From Salinibacillus aidingensis (GTDB taxonomy: Bacteria > Bacillota > Bacilli > Bacillales > Alkalibacillaceae): a DNA stretch of 64,000 nt. Shown one piece after another: positions 1 through 8,400 of this stretch. The position numbers and the translations under genes were made by a program. The DNA lies in the NCBI RefSeq assembly GCF_039522525.1, contig NZ_BAAADO010000003.1, positions 496,001 to 560,000 of the forward strand, read 5' to 3'. A model generated the notes under the pieces. It was not told the DNA's origin, made no database searches, and saw only the letters and a list, made by a program, of their open reading frames with translations. Position 1 is the first letter of the stretch. Every line of letters begins with the position of its first letter.

Positions 1-966
1 TTGGACGTATTTTTTATTTTGATCTAACCCCAATCTACAAACCCATCTTCTAATATTATTATCTAACAGGATATTAAAATAGCTTTTGTTATCTCTGTAA
101 AATATTCGTTCTTCATCTATTAGCTCAGAAAGGATGAGTTGGACAATTGTGTACCCTTGAATTTCCTCTTCAGTTGTAATGATACCGTCATCTTCGTCTT
201 CTGATTCTTTCCCTTCCTCTTCAATTACGTTTTCTTTATCTTGGTCATTTGAAGTGGAATCCAAAGCAGCATTTAGCTTTTCATTTACCAATTCGTTAAT
301 AAATTGCTTTAGAGATTTTTTTACAACTGGTGTAAATTGATTGATAACATTCTTGGTTTTTCTTCCATCATACACATTATTGAGAATATATGTTATGAAG
401 TCTTCAGTTGGCTCTTCCCAAATTTCATATAAGAAGGATTTGATTTTGTTGGTGTACTTCAAATCGGATGCTGTGCTGAAAATATTCTCAAGATCAAAAC
501 TGTCTTTTTTAAATTTAGCCAACTCAGTAACTTGGCCATCTTTAAAATCTAAAATATTAAATTCAAAAAACGGAGAAGTATCCATCTTATTTTGTTCGTC
601 AAGATCAGTGTAAAACCTGTATAAAATTCCGTTAGTTAGAATAGAAAATTTGGCTGAGGATGTTCCAAAATACCTAAATAATTGAGAGTCATGTTTATTT
701 AATTTTTCTGTTATAGCTTTAGCTTCGATCAAAATAATCGGATTTCCCTCATCCATTATTGCATAGTCAACCTTTTCTCCCTTTTTAATCCCTACGTCTG
801 TTATATACTCGGGTGTAAATTCCTCTGGATTAAAAACATCATAACCAAGGAGCTGAAAAAATGGCATTATTATACTTGTTTTTGTAGCTTCTTCGGTTGA
901 AATAGAATCCTTCATCTTCTCTACTCTCTTTGACAATGAAACCAAACTTCCTTTGAAATCAGACAT
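1..966 (-). CDS. HsdR N-terminal (HSDR_N)-type nuclease domain protein, 3' end cut by window edge
   Basis: Reading the minus strand from an ATG at 966 (AGGAG-like site upstream) gives at least 322 codons without a stop, running off the left edge. The N-terminus has the typical KTSIIMPFFQLLGYDVF segment, followed by a PD-(D/E)xK-like core (VDYAIMDEGNPIILIEAK, roughly residues 80-97) and YFGTSSAKFSILTNG. This arrangement is that of the stand-alone family sharing the N-terminal domain of type I restriction HsdR subunits. A very acidic stretch (EEEGKESEDEDDG) lies around residue 255. No helicase or methylase partner is visible. A DNA-cleaving defence role is inferred from the fold; true substrate unknown. 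Confidence 0.75.
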   Translation of the reverse strand, partial: MSDFKGSLVSLSKRVEKMKDSISTEEATKTSIIMPFFQLLGYDVFNPEEFTPEYITDVGIKKGEKVDYAIMDEGNPIILIEAKAITEKLNKHDSQLFRYFGTSSAKFSILTNGILYRFYTDLDEQNKMDTSPFFEFNILDFKDGQVTELAKFKKDSFDLENIFSTASDLKYTNKIKSFLYEIWEEPTEDFITYILNNVYDGRKTKNVINQFTPVVKKSLKQFINELVNEKLNAALDSTSNDQDKENVIEEEGKESEDEDDGIITTEEEIQGYTIVQLILSELIDEERIFYRDNKSYFNILLDNNIRRWVCRLGLDQNKKYVQ

Positions 967-1215
967 CCTTTGTTCTCCCCTTTTATTAAATAATATTAAA
1001 ACACACCTTTAAAGGTACTAACGAAACAAATTATAGTGGGATTAACATCTGGAGTGTCGGCTGTTTAATGTCATGTATATTAGAATTAATTTACAATTAT
1101 ACTGCTATTTTGATGAGCTTTAAGTGTAGGGGATGTTGTGAGAGAAGGAAAAAAGCTTATTTTATTGAATAGTATAGTATTAGAATAATAATTCAATTTA
1201 AATGGGGGAATTGAT

Positions 1216-1563
1216 TTGGAAATCTACTTAGACCATGTAAGAGCGAATGTGTCGGACTTACAGAGATCGATTCAATGGTATGAGGACACCCTGGGTTTTA
1301 AAGTCACAGGTCATTGGCCACCTGAAAATCCGAATTATGCACATTTTGAAACTGAAAAAGGAGCTATTTTTGCCATAATGGAGCATGAGGAAAATCCTTC
1401 CCGGGGGCGATTTAATTTTAAGGTGGAGAATGTAGACGCCTTCTGGGAGGAACTTAAAGATAAGGTTGAAGTTGTGGAGGAATTATTCAACACACCATAT
1501 GGCAGTAGAAAATTTACCATTAAAGATATTGACGGAAATGAGCTTGGGTTTGTACAGGTATAA
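1216..1563 (+). CDS. VOC family (glyoxalase/bleomycin resistance-like) protein
   Basis: The 115-residue product has the single vicinal-oxygen-chelate layout: LDHVRANVSDLQRSIQWYEDTLGF at the N-terminus, a central GAIFAIME strand, and the closing KDIDGNELGFVQV. These are metal-dependent enzymes or drug-binding proteins that usually act as dimers; the substrate cannot be told. The start is TTG at 1216, chosen because GGGGGAA lies 6-10 bases upstream and no ATG fits. It may be co-transcribed with the two small membrane protein genes that follow. Two decayed VOC fragments occur elsewhere in the window (about 30.8 kb and 44.0 kb). Confidence 0.85.
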   Translation: MEIYLDHVRANVSDLQRSIQWYEDTLGFKVTGHWPPENPNYAHFETEKGAIFAIMEHEENPSRGRFNFKVENVDAFWEELKDKVEVVEELFNTPYGSRKFTIKDIDGNELGFVQV

Positions 1564-1600
1564 AATAGAACAATAAATATGGAAAAGAGGAAGCTTCAAT

Positions 1601-1987
1601 ATGAAAATCATAACCGTTACAGGATTCATTGTAATTTTCTTGGTTTACATATTTGTCGATCAATATCTGCTTAAAAGAATACTTGGTGTAAAAACAAAGA
1701 AGTTCTGGTTATTTTCTAAGGATAGAAAAGTATTTGCGATTGTTATAGATGTGATAATCCTTATCCTTTTTGTGATAAGCTATTGGACTTTAAATAGTGG
1801 TGAAAATGTCATGCAATATTCAGCGATTGTTAGAACAAGTCCTATGTTTGGTTTATTCTTTCTGTTGTTTGTTAACCGTGGTATTGAGGAAAGATTAGTC
1901 AATCCTGCTGAGAAAGCCTACTACCGTGATTGGCTGGGTGCATTGCTTATTTTGTCAGCATTTTTCGTACTATCAATCTTTGAATAG
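1601..1987 (+). CDS. DUF4181-like membrane protein
   Basis: A 128-residue integral membrane protein with four predicted hydrophobic segments (about residues 3-22, 46-65, 78-92 and 108-126). The DQYLLKRILGVKTK stretch after the first helix and the NRGIEERLVNPAEKAYYRDW stretch before the last helix resemble the DUF4181 family common in Bacillaceae. Function is unknown. The gene begins with ATG behind GAGGAAG, 37 bases after the VOC gene, and is followed within 20 bases by another small membrane protein gene, so a three-gene transcription unit is plausible. Confidence 0.65.
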   Translation: MKIITVTGFIVIFLVYIFVDQYLLKRILGVKTKKFWLFSKDRKVFAIVIDVIILILFVISYWTLNSGENVMQYSAIVRTSPMFGLFFLLFVNRGIEERLVNPAEKAYYRDWLGALLILSAFFVLSIFE

Positions 1988-2007
1988 CCTTGGAACGGAG
2001 GGATGAG

Positions 2008-2214
2008 ATGTATATCAGTTTTAAGTCAGTCTTCGTTTCTTTTATTGGTACATCAATAGGTGTAATTCTATTTACGATTCTAAAAGGACTATGGACTGAT
2101 TCTTATGACTGGGATCAATGTATAGCGATGATCATAGGCGGTCTAATCGCTCACGTTTTGCTAACAACGTTGATTTACTGGCAAGGTAAAAAGAATGCCG
2201 GGAACGATGATTAG
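2008..2214 (+). CDS. small two-helix membrane protein
   Basis: The product of 68 residues has two hydrophobic helices (about residues 5-23 and 37-57) separated by a WTDSYDWDQ loop and a basic, then acidic, tail (GKKNAGNDD). An in-frame TTG exists at 1990, but the ribosome binding site CGGAGG at 1996-2001 sits inside that extension and is spaced six bases from the ATG at 2008, so the shorter form is chosen. It follows the DUF4181-like gene closely. No family was recognised. Confidence 0.6.
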   Translation: MYISFKSVFVSFIGTSIGVILFTILKGLWTDSYDWDQCIAMIIGGLIAHVLLTTLIYWQGKKNAGNDD

Positions 2215-2364
2215 TTATTTTTTTAGAAAGAACAGGCCCGCCAGCAGCTAATGAAAGTGCATCATTTACATGCAAGGATTGACGAACCTCACAGACAGCG
2301 TTATGATTTCTCTTATGAAGTTTTAAGTCTGCGAATAGATTTATAGAGTAAGGAGAAATCATCA

Positions 2365-3276
2365 TTGTCCAGTTTTAATCATCAGTTTTTATATTCTATT
2401 ATTATCATCGCATTAGGTTATTTATTGAAGCGGACGAATTTTATCAAAGAACGGGACGGCGAGGGGCTCTCCCGCATTATATTTAATTTAACGCTGCCTG
2501 CACTTATTCTTGTGAGTTTTCATGATATTACCCTGGATACATCTTTGGTTTTACTGATTATTATAGGTCTGGTTTACGGACTGATTATGGGTGCGGTGGG
2601 TATTTTTATTTTCCGGAAACAGGAACAAACGACAAAGGGTATGCTTACCATGATGGTGCCGGGATTTAATATTGGTCTTTTTGCTTATCCTCTGGTCGAA
2701 GGAATCTGGGGAAGCAAAGGAATCCAGTATTTTGGTATGTTTGATATGGGAAATGCCTTTATTGTCTTTGGTCTTATCTATGTCATTGGTGCGTATTATT
2801 CAGATTCGTCCTCGTCACTGGATGTCAGGACGATTTCCAGACAAATGACCCAGTCGATTCCTTTTATGACCTTTATTGTTACCATTTTCATCAGTTTGGC
2901 CAGCATCCCGCTCCCGGAAGCACTGATCGAAACGGCGAATATTATTTCCGTGGCCAATATGCCATTGTCCTTACTGCTATTGGGGATTTATCTGAACTTC
3001 ACGTTTGAGAAAGGATACCTGAAGCTGATTATGCAGTATATGGCCGTTCGGTATCTCATCGGAATCGTGGCTGGCGCAGGATTATTTATCCTCTTGCCAT
3101 TTAATGACATGTTCAAATATACAGTGTTAATTGGACTTATCCTTCCATCGTCCATGTCTGCACTCCCGTATGCCGTGGAGTTTAACTATGATCGACGGTT
3201 TGTAGGCACTGTGACAAATATGACCATTATTATCAGCTTTCTATTGATGTGGCTGATTGCAAATTTTGTGATTTAA
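2365..3276 (+). CDS. AEC family (auxin efflux carrier-like) transporter
   Basis: The 303-residue product has about ten hydrophobic segments and the pattern of the AEC/MdcF family: LGYLLKRTNFI with EGLSRIIFNLTLPALIL at the N-terminal repeat, PGFNIGLFAYPLVE after the central loop, and a second repeat beginning near SVANMPLSLLLLGIYL. These carriers move organic anions such as malate or malonate across the cytoplasmic membrane; the substrate here is not known. The start is TTG at 2365, spaced nine bases from AAGGAG. It stands alone between intergenic stretches with no obvious partner. Confidence 0.85.
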   Translation: MSSFNHQFLYSIIIIALGYLLKRTNFIKERDGEGLSRIIFNLTLPALILVSFHDITLDTSLVLLIIIGLVYGLIMGAVGIFIFRKQEQTTKGMLTMMVPGFNIGLFAYPLVEGIWGSKGIQYFGMFDMGNAFIVFGLIYVIGAYYSDSSSSLDVRTISRQMTQSIPFMTFIVTIFISLASIPLPEALIETANIISVANMPLSLLLLGIYLNFTFEKGYLKLIMQYMAVRYLIGIVAGAGLFILLPFNDMFKYTVLIGLILPSSMSALPYAVEFNYDRRFVGTVTNMTIIISFLLMWLIANFVI

Positions 3277-3425
3277 AAAACAGAACAATATCTACTGTTG
3301 TTACATTTAAATGGTTTACCTCCTTTATTTGCGGATGTTTGTTTCATTTTATTTAGAATTCTACTGCACCTGAATATAAGTGGGGACAGAGGGAAGTATA
3401 TACCCTGGAAGGAGGTAATACCATT

Positions 3426-3902
3426 ATGAAACAAGATGATATTGAAACTCTATGGGAGTTAATTAAAAATGTAGATACGGCAATGTTGACTACAGCTACT
3501 GAAGAAGGACTTGTTTCTCGTCCTATGAGAACCCAGGAAGTAGAGTTTGATGGAGACTTATGGTTTTTCACTAAAAAAGAGACGGATAAATATGATGAAA
3601 TATTACATAATCAAGATGTTAATGTAGCATATGCAGGTAAATCCTATGTTTCCGTCCGTGGAAAAGCGGAAATCGTTGAAGATTTAGACAAGAAAAAGGA
3701 AATGTGGAGCAAAGTACACGAGAAAATTATGCAAACTTCTTATGATGATCCGAACATTATCCTGATAAAGGTAAAAGTGGAAGCAGCCGAATACTGGGAA
3801 GAAGGAAATTTCATAAAGAAGGCTGTCTTCTACTATAACCGTATGACAGGGCAAAATTCTAAAACTACAGATATTAATGAAACGATTGAATTCAATAATT
3901 AA
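3426..3902 (+). CDS. general stress protein 26-like, PNPOx-fold flavin/PLP-binding protein
   Basis: The 158-residue product matches the general stress protein 26 group of the pyridoxamine 5'-phosphate oxidase superfamily. Visible are MLTTATEEGLVSRPM, a split-barrel strand GDLWFFTKKETDKYDEI, YVSVRGKAEIVEDLDKKKEMW and the C-terminal EAAEYWEEGN. In Bacillus the relative YdaG belongs to the SigB general stress regulon; I looked for a SigB promoter and saw only a weak candidate near 3312-3340, so regulation is left open. Start is ATG at 3426 with GGAGG at 3411-3415. Bound cofactor and reaction are not known. Confidence 0.8.
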   Translation: MKQDDIETLWELIKNVDTAMLTTATEEGLVSRPMRTQEVEFDGDLWFFTKKETDKYDEILHNQDVNVAYAGKSYVSVRGKAEIVEDLDKKKEMWSKVHEKIMQTSYDDPNIILIKVKVEAAEYWEEGNFIKKAVFYYNRMTGQNSKTTDINETIEFNN

Positions 3903-3946
3903 CATCAAAATGGGTTGTCTGTTTATAGGACAATCCAAATTATTTG

Positions 3947-4039
3947 TTAGATCACTGAATGGAACAGGTAATAAAGTGAGACTTCTTGTTGAGGTATTTC
4001 TTCAATAATTTTAAGTAAACGTTCCTTGGCTGTATTCAT
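3947..4039 (-). pseudogene. N-terminal stub of an antitoxin-like (DUF2281/VapB-type) gene
   Basis: A minus-strand ATG at 4039 opens a 30-residue frame that begins MNTAKERLLKIIEEIPQQEV and then stops. The first 20 residues read like the start of DUF2281-type antitoxin proteins, which normally continue into a longer helix with DFAEYL-like residues; here the frame turns into SLYYLFHSVI and ends. I infer a truncated remnant, probably after a frameshift. No toxin gene is adjacent. It could instead be a genuine very short peptide. Confidence 0.4.
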
Positions 4040-4118
4040 ATTGAATTCATCCTTCTTAACGATTTTCTAGGTTTAAAATAATCTTAAAGATAAGCCTACG
4101 TTGGTTGAATAATATCTA

Positions 4119-4538
4119 CTAATTATTTTTAGAACAATGAAAAGTACCAATTAGCATTAACACAGCCATAGAGAACCCAACTGTAAAAACAGGTATAGTT
4201 ATAAGTCTTGAGTAAATTATACCCATTGTCCCTAACATTCCTGACAAAATAAACCAGTAAATGAATTTTGTGTCTTTGGTTTCTTTTGTGTTAATTACTG
4301 CATCCAACACAACCAATACATAAAATCCAGGATAAAACATCGCAAATTCATAATTCACTACGGCTAATGCTTCCTTGTGTAATCCATTCATATCTAAATA
4401 GAGTGCCTGATTTATATGGGATAGACGATTTATAAAATGTTCTATAATTAAAAATGTGATGGCTTTAATATATTGAAGATTTAATAACTGACCAAGCCCT
4501 GGCATCACTATACTTATTAAAGCAGTTCTTATTCTCAT
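4119..4538 (-). CDS. small polytopic membrane protein, function unknown
   Basis: The product of about 139 residues begins MRIRTALISIVMPGLGQLLN, a pattern (PGLGQL, then helix) seen in several small Bacillus membrane proteins related to TM2/DUF5683 types. Four hydrophobic segments follow, at roughly residues 6-32, 65-80, 95-110 and 115-132, and the tail FHCSKNN is polar. The start at 4538 is preferred over an upstream in-frame GTG at 4547 because AGGTG is correctly spaced from 4538. Nothing in the neighbourhood suggests a role. Confidence 0.6.
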   Translation of the reverse strand: MRIRTALISIVMPGLGQLLNLQYIKAITFLIIEHFINRLSHINQALYLDMNGLHKEALAVVNYEFAMFYPGFYVLVVLDAVINTKETKDTKFIYWFILSGMLGTMGIIYSRLITIPVFTVGFSMAVLMLIGTFHCSKNN

Positions 4539-4716
4539 GTTTATCACCTATAATAGCTTACCCTACAAGGATAGAACATACATTTTTTTACATTGCTGCC
4601 TCTTTAATTTAAAAGAAATATTATTCATCGATATACATCACGCTTTCATTTTTTATTATTTGTTCCTTCTATTTATCGCTTACTAACTGGCGGTAAGACC
4701 CCCTTATAAAAATAAG

Positions 4717-4763
4717 AAATCAGTGGGGATCCCCCCACTGATTGAAGTTTCACTTTGTCTCCT
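4717..4763. repeat. repeat C copy 1 / hairpin terminator
   Basis: A near-perfect hairpin (AATCAGTGGGG, loop ATC, matching arm to 4743) is followed on the minus strand by TTTCTTATTTTT, so it can end transcription of the secreted-protein gene to its right. The hairpin together with GAAGTTTCACTTT recurs at 57478-57525, where the same order of elements is kept, so this is a small dispersed repeat. The rest of the 290-base gap between 4539 and 4830 shows no gene. Confidence 0.55.
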
Positions 4764-4830
4764 CCGGCTCAGTCCAGTCCGTCGTCGCTAATAGTACAGC
4801 TGGATAAACGGGCACTTCCACCTTTGTTCA

Positions 4831-5271
4831 TTACTGTACCCTGTACCATGCAAACCATCCATCTTCCTTGCTTTTTGCTAAAAACAGCTGACCATTTGCA
4901 GCATTTTCACTTTTTCCTTCCCAAAGTGGAAAGTGCAGCTTTACTAACCATGATTGTTCCGTCACATCTTCCCCGCAGGCTTGTTTCGCCTGGTTATAAT
5001 ATTCTTCATTTTGCTGATCATTTTCAACAGCTTCAGCAAAAGGCAGAGCTGAAGTCACTTCCCATTTGGAGAAGTAATTTCCATAGTCATTTTCCCCATA
5101 TGTATCCGGTACAATATTGTTCAGTGCTTCACTCAGCTCGTCCTGATCATCTATTTTCGTATTCAGCAGATTCTTTGTACTCGGACAATGAACATCCGAT
5201 TCTGCACTTAATTGTACGGGGAAAATGAGAAGGAATGTAATGATACATATCAAAACTGTTTTTTTCCTCAT
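4831..5271 (-). CDS. secreted protein with signal peptide, function unknown
   Basis: The 146-residue product starts MRKKTVLICIITFLLIFP and has a likely signal peptidase I site after QLSA (about residue 23). The mature part is acidic, contains two cysteines (HCPS and QACGED) that could form a disulfide, and ends in DGWFAWYRVQ. I do not recognise the family. Start is ATG at 5271 with AGGTGA upstream. It is transcribed alone, towards the repeat C hairpin. Confidence 0.65.
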   Translation of the reverse strand: MRKKTVLICIITFLLIFPVQLSAESDVHCPSTKNLLNTKIDDQDELSEALNNIVPDTYGENDYGNYFSKWEVTSALPFAEAVENDQQNEEYYNQAKQACGEDVTEQSWLVKLHFPLWEGKSENAANGQLFLAKSKEDGWFAWYRVQ

Positions 5272-5430
5272 AAAATCACCTCACTATTACTCTTCCTAAT
5301 CATGTTTAAATTATTCACTTTTCGGACTATCCTTTTTTGTGAACTTAGCGAGCGGCATGAATCGTCGTTTAAGAAAAAAAGTTTTAATCGATAATGACTT
5401 CAGAATTACCTTATTAAATTTAAAAAAATA

Positions 5431-5459
5431 TTCCAAAATATTACAGAAAGATGTATAAT
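5431..5459 (+). promoter_or_regulatory. candidate SigA promoter
   Basis: TTCCAA at 5431-5436 and a consensus TATAAT at 5454-5459 are separated by 17 bases, 50 bases before the small membrane protein gene at 5509. The -35 box is weak, the -10 box is perfect. Confidence 0.5.
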
Positions 5460-5508
5460 GGTATTTGGATTTTCATACTTTGCATGAGATTTTGAAGGGA
5501 GGAATGAT

Positions 5509-5769
5509 GTGAGGTATTTAGTCCTCTTGTTGGCAGGGCTTGTGTTAGGTGTGATCCTTCGTTTTATCGAAACGAGAAGTGTGTTTTTAAAGCAGTGGAT
5601 GAGAAGGGTACTGAATTATTTATTCCTTGTGTCACTCATTACAATCATAGTTGGATATGGAATATTCCTTAATGTATATCTACTGGATGCAGGACTTTTT
5701 ATTTTTATCCCAGCATTTGCTGTATTTCTTGTTAGACAGACGTTTATTTATGTTAAAAGGAAAAGGTGA
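5509..5769 (+). CDS. small membrane protein, function unknown
   Basis: This 86-residue protein is almost entirely hydrophobic, with helices at about residues 2-18, 35-58 and 60-78 and positive charges (RRVLN after the first, VKRKR at the end) that suggest the C-terminus is cytoplasmic. GTG at 5509 is the start because GGGAGG is well placed and the nearby ATG at 5503 opens a frame that stops at once. It lies 71 bases before the DUF3139 gene and may be co-transcribed with it. Confidence 0.6.
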   Translation: MRYLVLLLAGLVLGVILRFIETRSVFLKQWMRRVLNYLFLVSLITIIVGYGIFLNVYLLDAGLFIFIPAFAVFLVRQTFIYVKRKR

Positions 5770-5839
5770 GCGCTCTCTTAAATGTTGAAGAATCAATTGA
5801 CATAAGTTCATTTAAAACATAACTCTCGGAGGTTTTACT

Positions 5840-6172
5840 ATTAGAAAGAAAAAATGGCTGGCAGTTGTCCTAATAATAGGAGTACTAGTATTGAGCTTTC
5901 AGGTGTATTTAACCATTCAGAAGAAAACACAATTAAAAAAGGACACAATTAACTATTTAGTTGAAAAAGGATATGACGAGGAAACTGATATAAAAGAAAT
6001 TGAGGTTGTGAAACTCCTGGAATTAAACGAGGATGATGAAGCCGTACATAATGGCAAATACCAAGCTGTTGTAAATTTTAAGGATGTACCGGAGACAGCC
6101 TATTTTTATACTTATAAAAAAGATACGAAGGACATTATCCGGATTGACACGGTTGATGAGGGATTAGATTAA
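5840..6172 (+). CDS. DUF3139 protein with apparent ATT start
   Basis: The frame encodes a membrane-anchored protein of 110 residues: a basic RKKK start, a helix WLAVVLIIGVLVLSFQVYL, then a soluble domain with TINYLVEKGYDEETDIKEIE and a closing YTYKKDTKDIIRID, as in the DUF3139 family. The only well-placed initiation codon is ATT at 5840, seven bases after a perfect GGAGG (5828-5832). A TTG at 5891 would cut the anchor and has no ribosome binding site. Either ATT is really used (as in infC of many bacteria) or the start has mutated and the gene is silent. Confidence 0.65.
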   Translation: MRKKKWLAVVLIIGVLVLSFQVYLTIQKKTQLKKDTINYLVEKGYDEETDIKEIEVVKLLELNEDDEAVHNGKYQAVVNFKDVPETAYFYTYKKDTKDIIRIDTVDEGLD

Positions 6173-6198
6173 CTTATGAGGATGGTGATGTTATTTAT

Positions 6199-6588
6199 GT
6201 GCTGAAGGAGGAATGGGACTCAGTCATGGGAAAGCTCGCTCATAAACCAAAAGTAATGGTGCTGGGAACTTTTCATATGAGAAATACACCAGACATACAC
6301 CATGTCGAAGTGAATGATCTAATTGAAGAACATTACATCAAAAAACATCATGAAATGTATTTGCAGGTTTCACGGATTGGAAAAGGAACAGAATATGTTG
6401 GAATCGATTGGGTTCGCTGGTGGTATCAGCGGAATCTCATTATCTACTCCAATATTGCAAAACTTGCTCAATCTTCATCGGATCGTATTCTTTTAATTAT
6501 AGGAGCTGGACATGCGTATATACTATCTCAACTTTTAGCGGATAGCGGGTTGTTTGAGGTTATACCTGTGAATAAATACTTGAAATAA
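6199..6588 (+). pseudogene. internally deleted DUF5694 protein
   Basis: The 129-residue reading frame joins HKPKVMVLGTFHMRNTPDIH, the N-terminal signature of DUF5694 proteins, directly to the family's C-terminal part (YVGIDWVRWWYQRNLIIYSN, then DRILLIIGAGHAYIL). Family members as I remember them are about twice as long, so the central part seems to have been lost in frame. GTG at 6199 or ATG at 6226 could start it; an AAGGAGG at 6205-6211 is oddly placed between them, which also suggests rearrangement. Whether a product is made is unknown. Confidence 0.5.
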
Positions 6589-6612
6589 CTGATTCTAAAA
6601 GGGGTTGATTAA

Positions 6613-7440
6613 ATGGAGATTCAGGTACATGAATGGGGGGACAAGGAAAGTCGAACACTGGTATTGCTCCATGGGATGGGAAGCACAGGCTTGAATTTTA
6701 GTGAATGGACCCAGCATTTGAAAGAAGATTTTCATATTGTGGCATTGGATTTACCTGGACATGGACGTACGCATCCTTTTCCTGACGAAGAAGATTATCA
6801 TCCGAGCTATATAGCAAATCAATTGGGTAAACAAATAAAAAAGGCTGAAAAATCCGGAGTCATCCTTGTGGGGCATTCCTGGGGCGCACATTTAGCTTTA
6901 TATATAGCCAAAGCCTTTCCTGAACTGGTGGACGGTGTTGTTTTACTTGATGGGGGCTATTTGCAAATAGATAAAATATCCAAATTAGAGGATGAATTAG
7001 AACAGGTGGAAAAGGTTTATAATCAGGTTCGTTTTCCTTCATGGGAAGCTTTCATCGAGGCAGAAAAGAGTGAAACCAATCATTGGTCTGATGAACTGGA
7101 AAAAGCAGCAAAAGCCCAAATGACAGAAAGAGATGGAGAGGTTCGCCTGGCAGCAAGTGTTCCAACAACACGTGGCATCATAAAAGGGATTTTTTCTGAG
7201 CCCACTCGTGATGTCTTTTCCTGTATAGATTGTCCAGTGTTGCTACTTATAAGCACCATACCGGAAGAATTGGAGGAGCTTAGAAGAGAAGCCATAGGGG
7301 AAATGAAACAAAAAATGATGAATCTCAACTCCATTGCCATTCCTGATACAACCCATAACATCTATGTTGACGCACCTGAGGACGTGGCGGATAAACTGAT
7401 TACCTGGGTGAGGGACGAACTTACAAAGGGAAAGGTGTGA
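6613..7440 (+). CDS. alpha/beta hydrolase
   Basis: The 275-residue product is a classic alpha/beta hydrolase: oxyanion segment LLHGMGSTG (about residues 18-26), nucleophile elbow VGHSWGAHLAL with Ser89, an acidic residue candidate after the cap, and the catalytic histidine in DTTHNIYVDAPEDV near residue 255. It is cytoplasmic (no signal peptide). The substrate cannot be predicted; lipase, esterase and C-C hydrolase relatives share this layout. Start is ATG at 6613 with AAAGGGG upstream. It follows the DUF5694 remnant by 24 bases. Confidence 0.85.
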   Translation: MEIQVHEWGDKESRTLVLLHGMGSTGLNFSEWTQHLKEDFHIVALDLPGHGRTHPFPDEEDYHPSYIANQLGKQIKKAEKSGVILVGHSWGAHLALYIAKAFPELVDGVVLLDGGYLQIDKISKLEDELEQVEKVYNQVRFPSWEAFIEAEKSETNHWSDELEKAAKAQMTERDGEVRLAASVPTTRGIIKGIFSEPTRDVFSCIDCPVLLLISTIPEELEELRREAIGEMKQKMMNLNSIAIPDTTHNIYVDAPEDVADKLITWVRDELTKGKV

Positions 7441-7606
7441 ATACGAATCAGAGAAGGTAGTAAAATAGGAATAGGATTAGTGGTGGATTCCTGGAACCTC
7501 AATCCAAATAAAGGTAGACGAGGCAGTTGCAATTAAATTAGTATGAGGAAGGTTCTAAGACACGAGCAAATTTGGTCTTATGCAACAAAAAAAGGAGAGA
7601 CAGAAA

Positions 7607-8248
7607 ATGAAAAAAACAAGTTATGTCCTTTTGATAGTATTGCTAACTTTTCTAACGGCATGTTCATCTAATGACGAAGCAGATAATAACGGAGAAAACA
7701 AAACTCAAACAGAAGAGTCTGCAAATACGGATGAACAGAAGTCAACTAATGAAGAAGGAAAAGTTGATGTTGATAAAAATTTGCTTAGTGTTGAAGTAAC
7801 ATTGCCAGCTTCAATGTTTGAAAATCAAGACCCCGAAGAAGTTATTGCAAGTGCAGAAGAGGACGGAATAAAGGTGACCGAGAATGACGATGGTTCTTAT
7901 ACTTATAAGATGTCTAAAGCCAAACATAAAGAAATGATGGCGGAAATGGGTACCGAAGTCAAAAATACGGTTGATGAAATGGTATCAAGCGGTGATTATA
8001 CATCAATTAAAGACATTACTTATAACAATGATTTTTCGGAATTTACAATGGTTGTAGAACGAGAAGCTTACGAAAACAGCATGGATGCATTTGCCGCTAT
8101 GGGATTGGGAATGTCCGGAATGATGTACCAGTTATTTGACGGTGCTGATCCTGACGAATATTCGGTAGCGATTTCTTTAAAAGATGAAGCGAGCGGAGAA
8201 GTTTTTAATCAAGTTAAGTATCCTGAAGCATTGGAAGAAACTGAATAG
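7607..8248 (+). CDS. lipoprotein, function unknown
   Basis: The product (213 residues from ATG 7607) has a lipoprotein signal, KKTSYVLLIVLLTF followed by the lipobox LTAC, so it should be anchored to the outer face of the membrane. A Glu/Asn/Thr-rich linker (to about residue 55) leads to a globular domain with VEVTLPASMFE, SYTYKMSKAKHKEMMAEM and YSVAISLKDE. I do not know a function. An earlier in-frame ATG at 7580 lies upstream of the AAAGGAG site (7591-7597) and is rejected. A strong terminator follows. Confidence 0.8.
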   Translation: MKKTSYVLLIVLLTFLTACSSNDEADNNGENKTQTEESANTDEQKSTNEEGKVDVDKNLLSVEVTLPASMFENQDPEEVIASAEEDGIKVTENDDGSYTYKMSKAKHKEMMAEMGTEVKNTVDEMVSSGDYTSIKDITYNNDFSEFTMVVEREAYENSMDAFAAMGLGMSGMMYQLFDGADPDEYSVAISLKDEASGEVFNQVKYPEALEETE

Positions 8249-8261
8249 TTAATTCCAGAGT

Positions 8262-8297
8262 CTTAAGCGCTATGAATATTCATAGCGCTAAGTTTTT
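8262..8297 (+). terminator. Rho-independent terminator of the lipoprotein gene
   Basis: A long hairpin (arms CTTAAGCGCTATGAAT and its near-perfect complement, one bulged A) ends in TTTTTGG, 13 bases after the lipoprotein stop codon. Confidence 0.85.
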
Positions 8298-8400
8298 GGT
8301 CGGTACATTTGTTGAGAATACGAATAAGAATCTTTTATGATAAAATATGTTGATAGTGAAGCACAGGAAAAAATTCGCTATTAAAAGGGGGAATGATTGA

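Noticed and set aside
3300..3425. SigB promoter before the general stress protein 26-like gene
   Set aside because: Best candidate boxes match poorly, so no promoter is claimed.
4755..5228. 157-codon plus-strand frame
   Set aside because: Antisense to the secreted protein gene, no ribosome binding site, and an unlikely His/Leu/Pro-rich composition; taken as a shadow.
7440..7606. Short fragment ending IQIKVDEAVAIKLV before a stop near 7547
   Set aside because: Only about 20 codons, no start, and no family recognised; could be chance or a gene tail.
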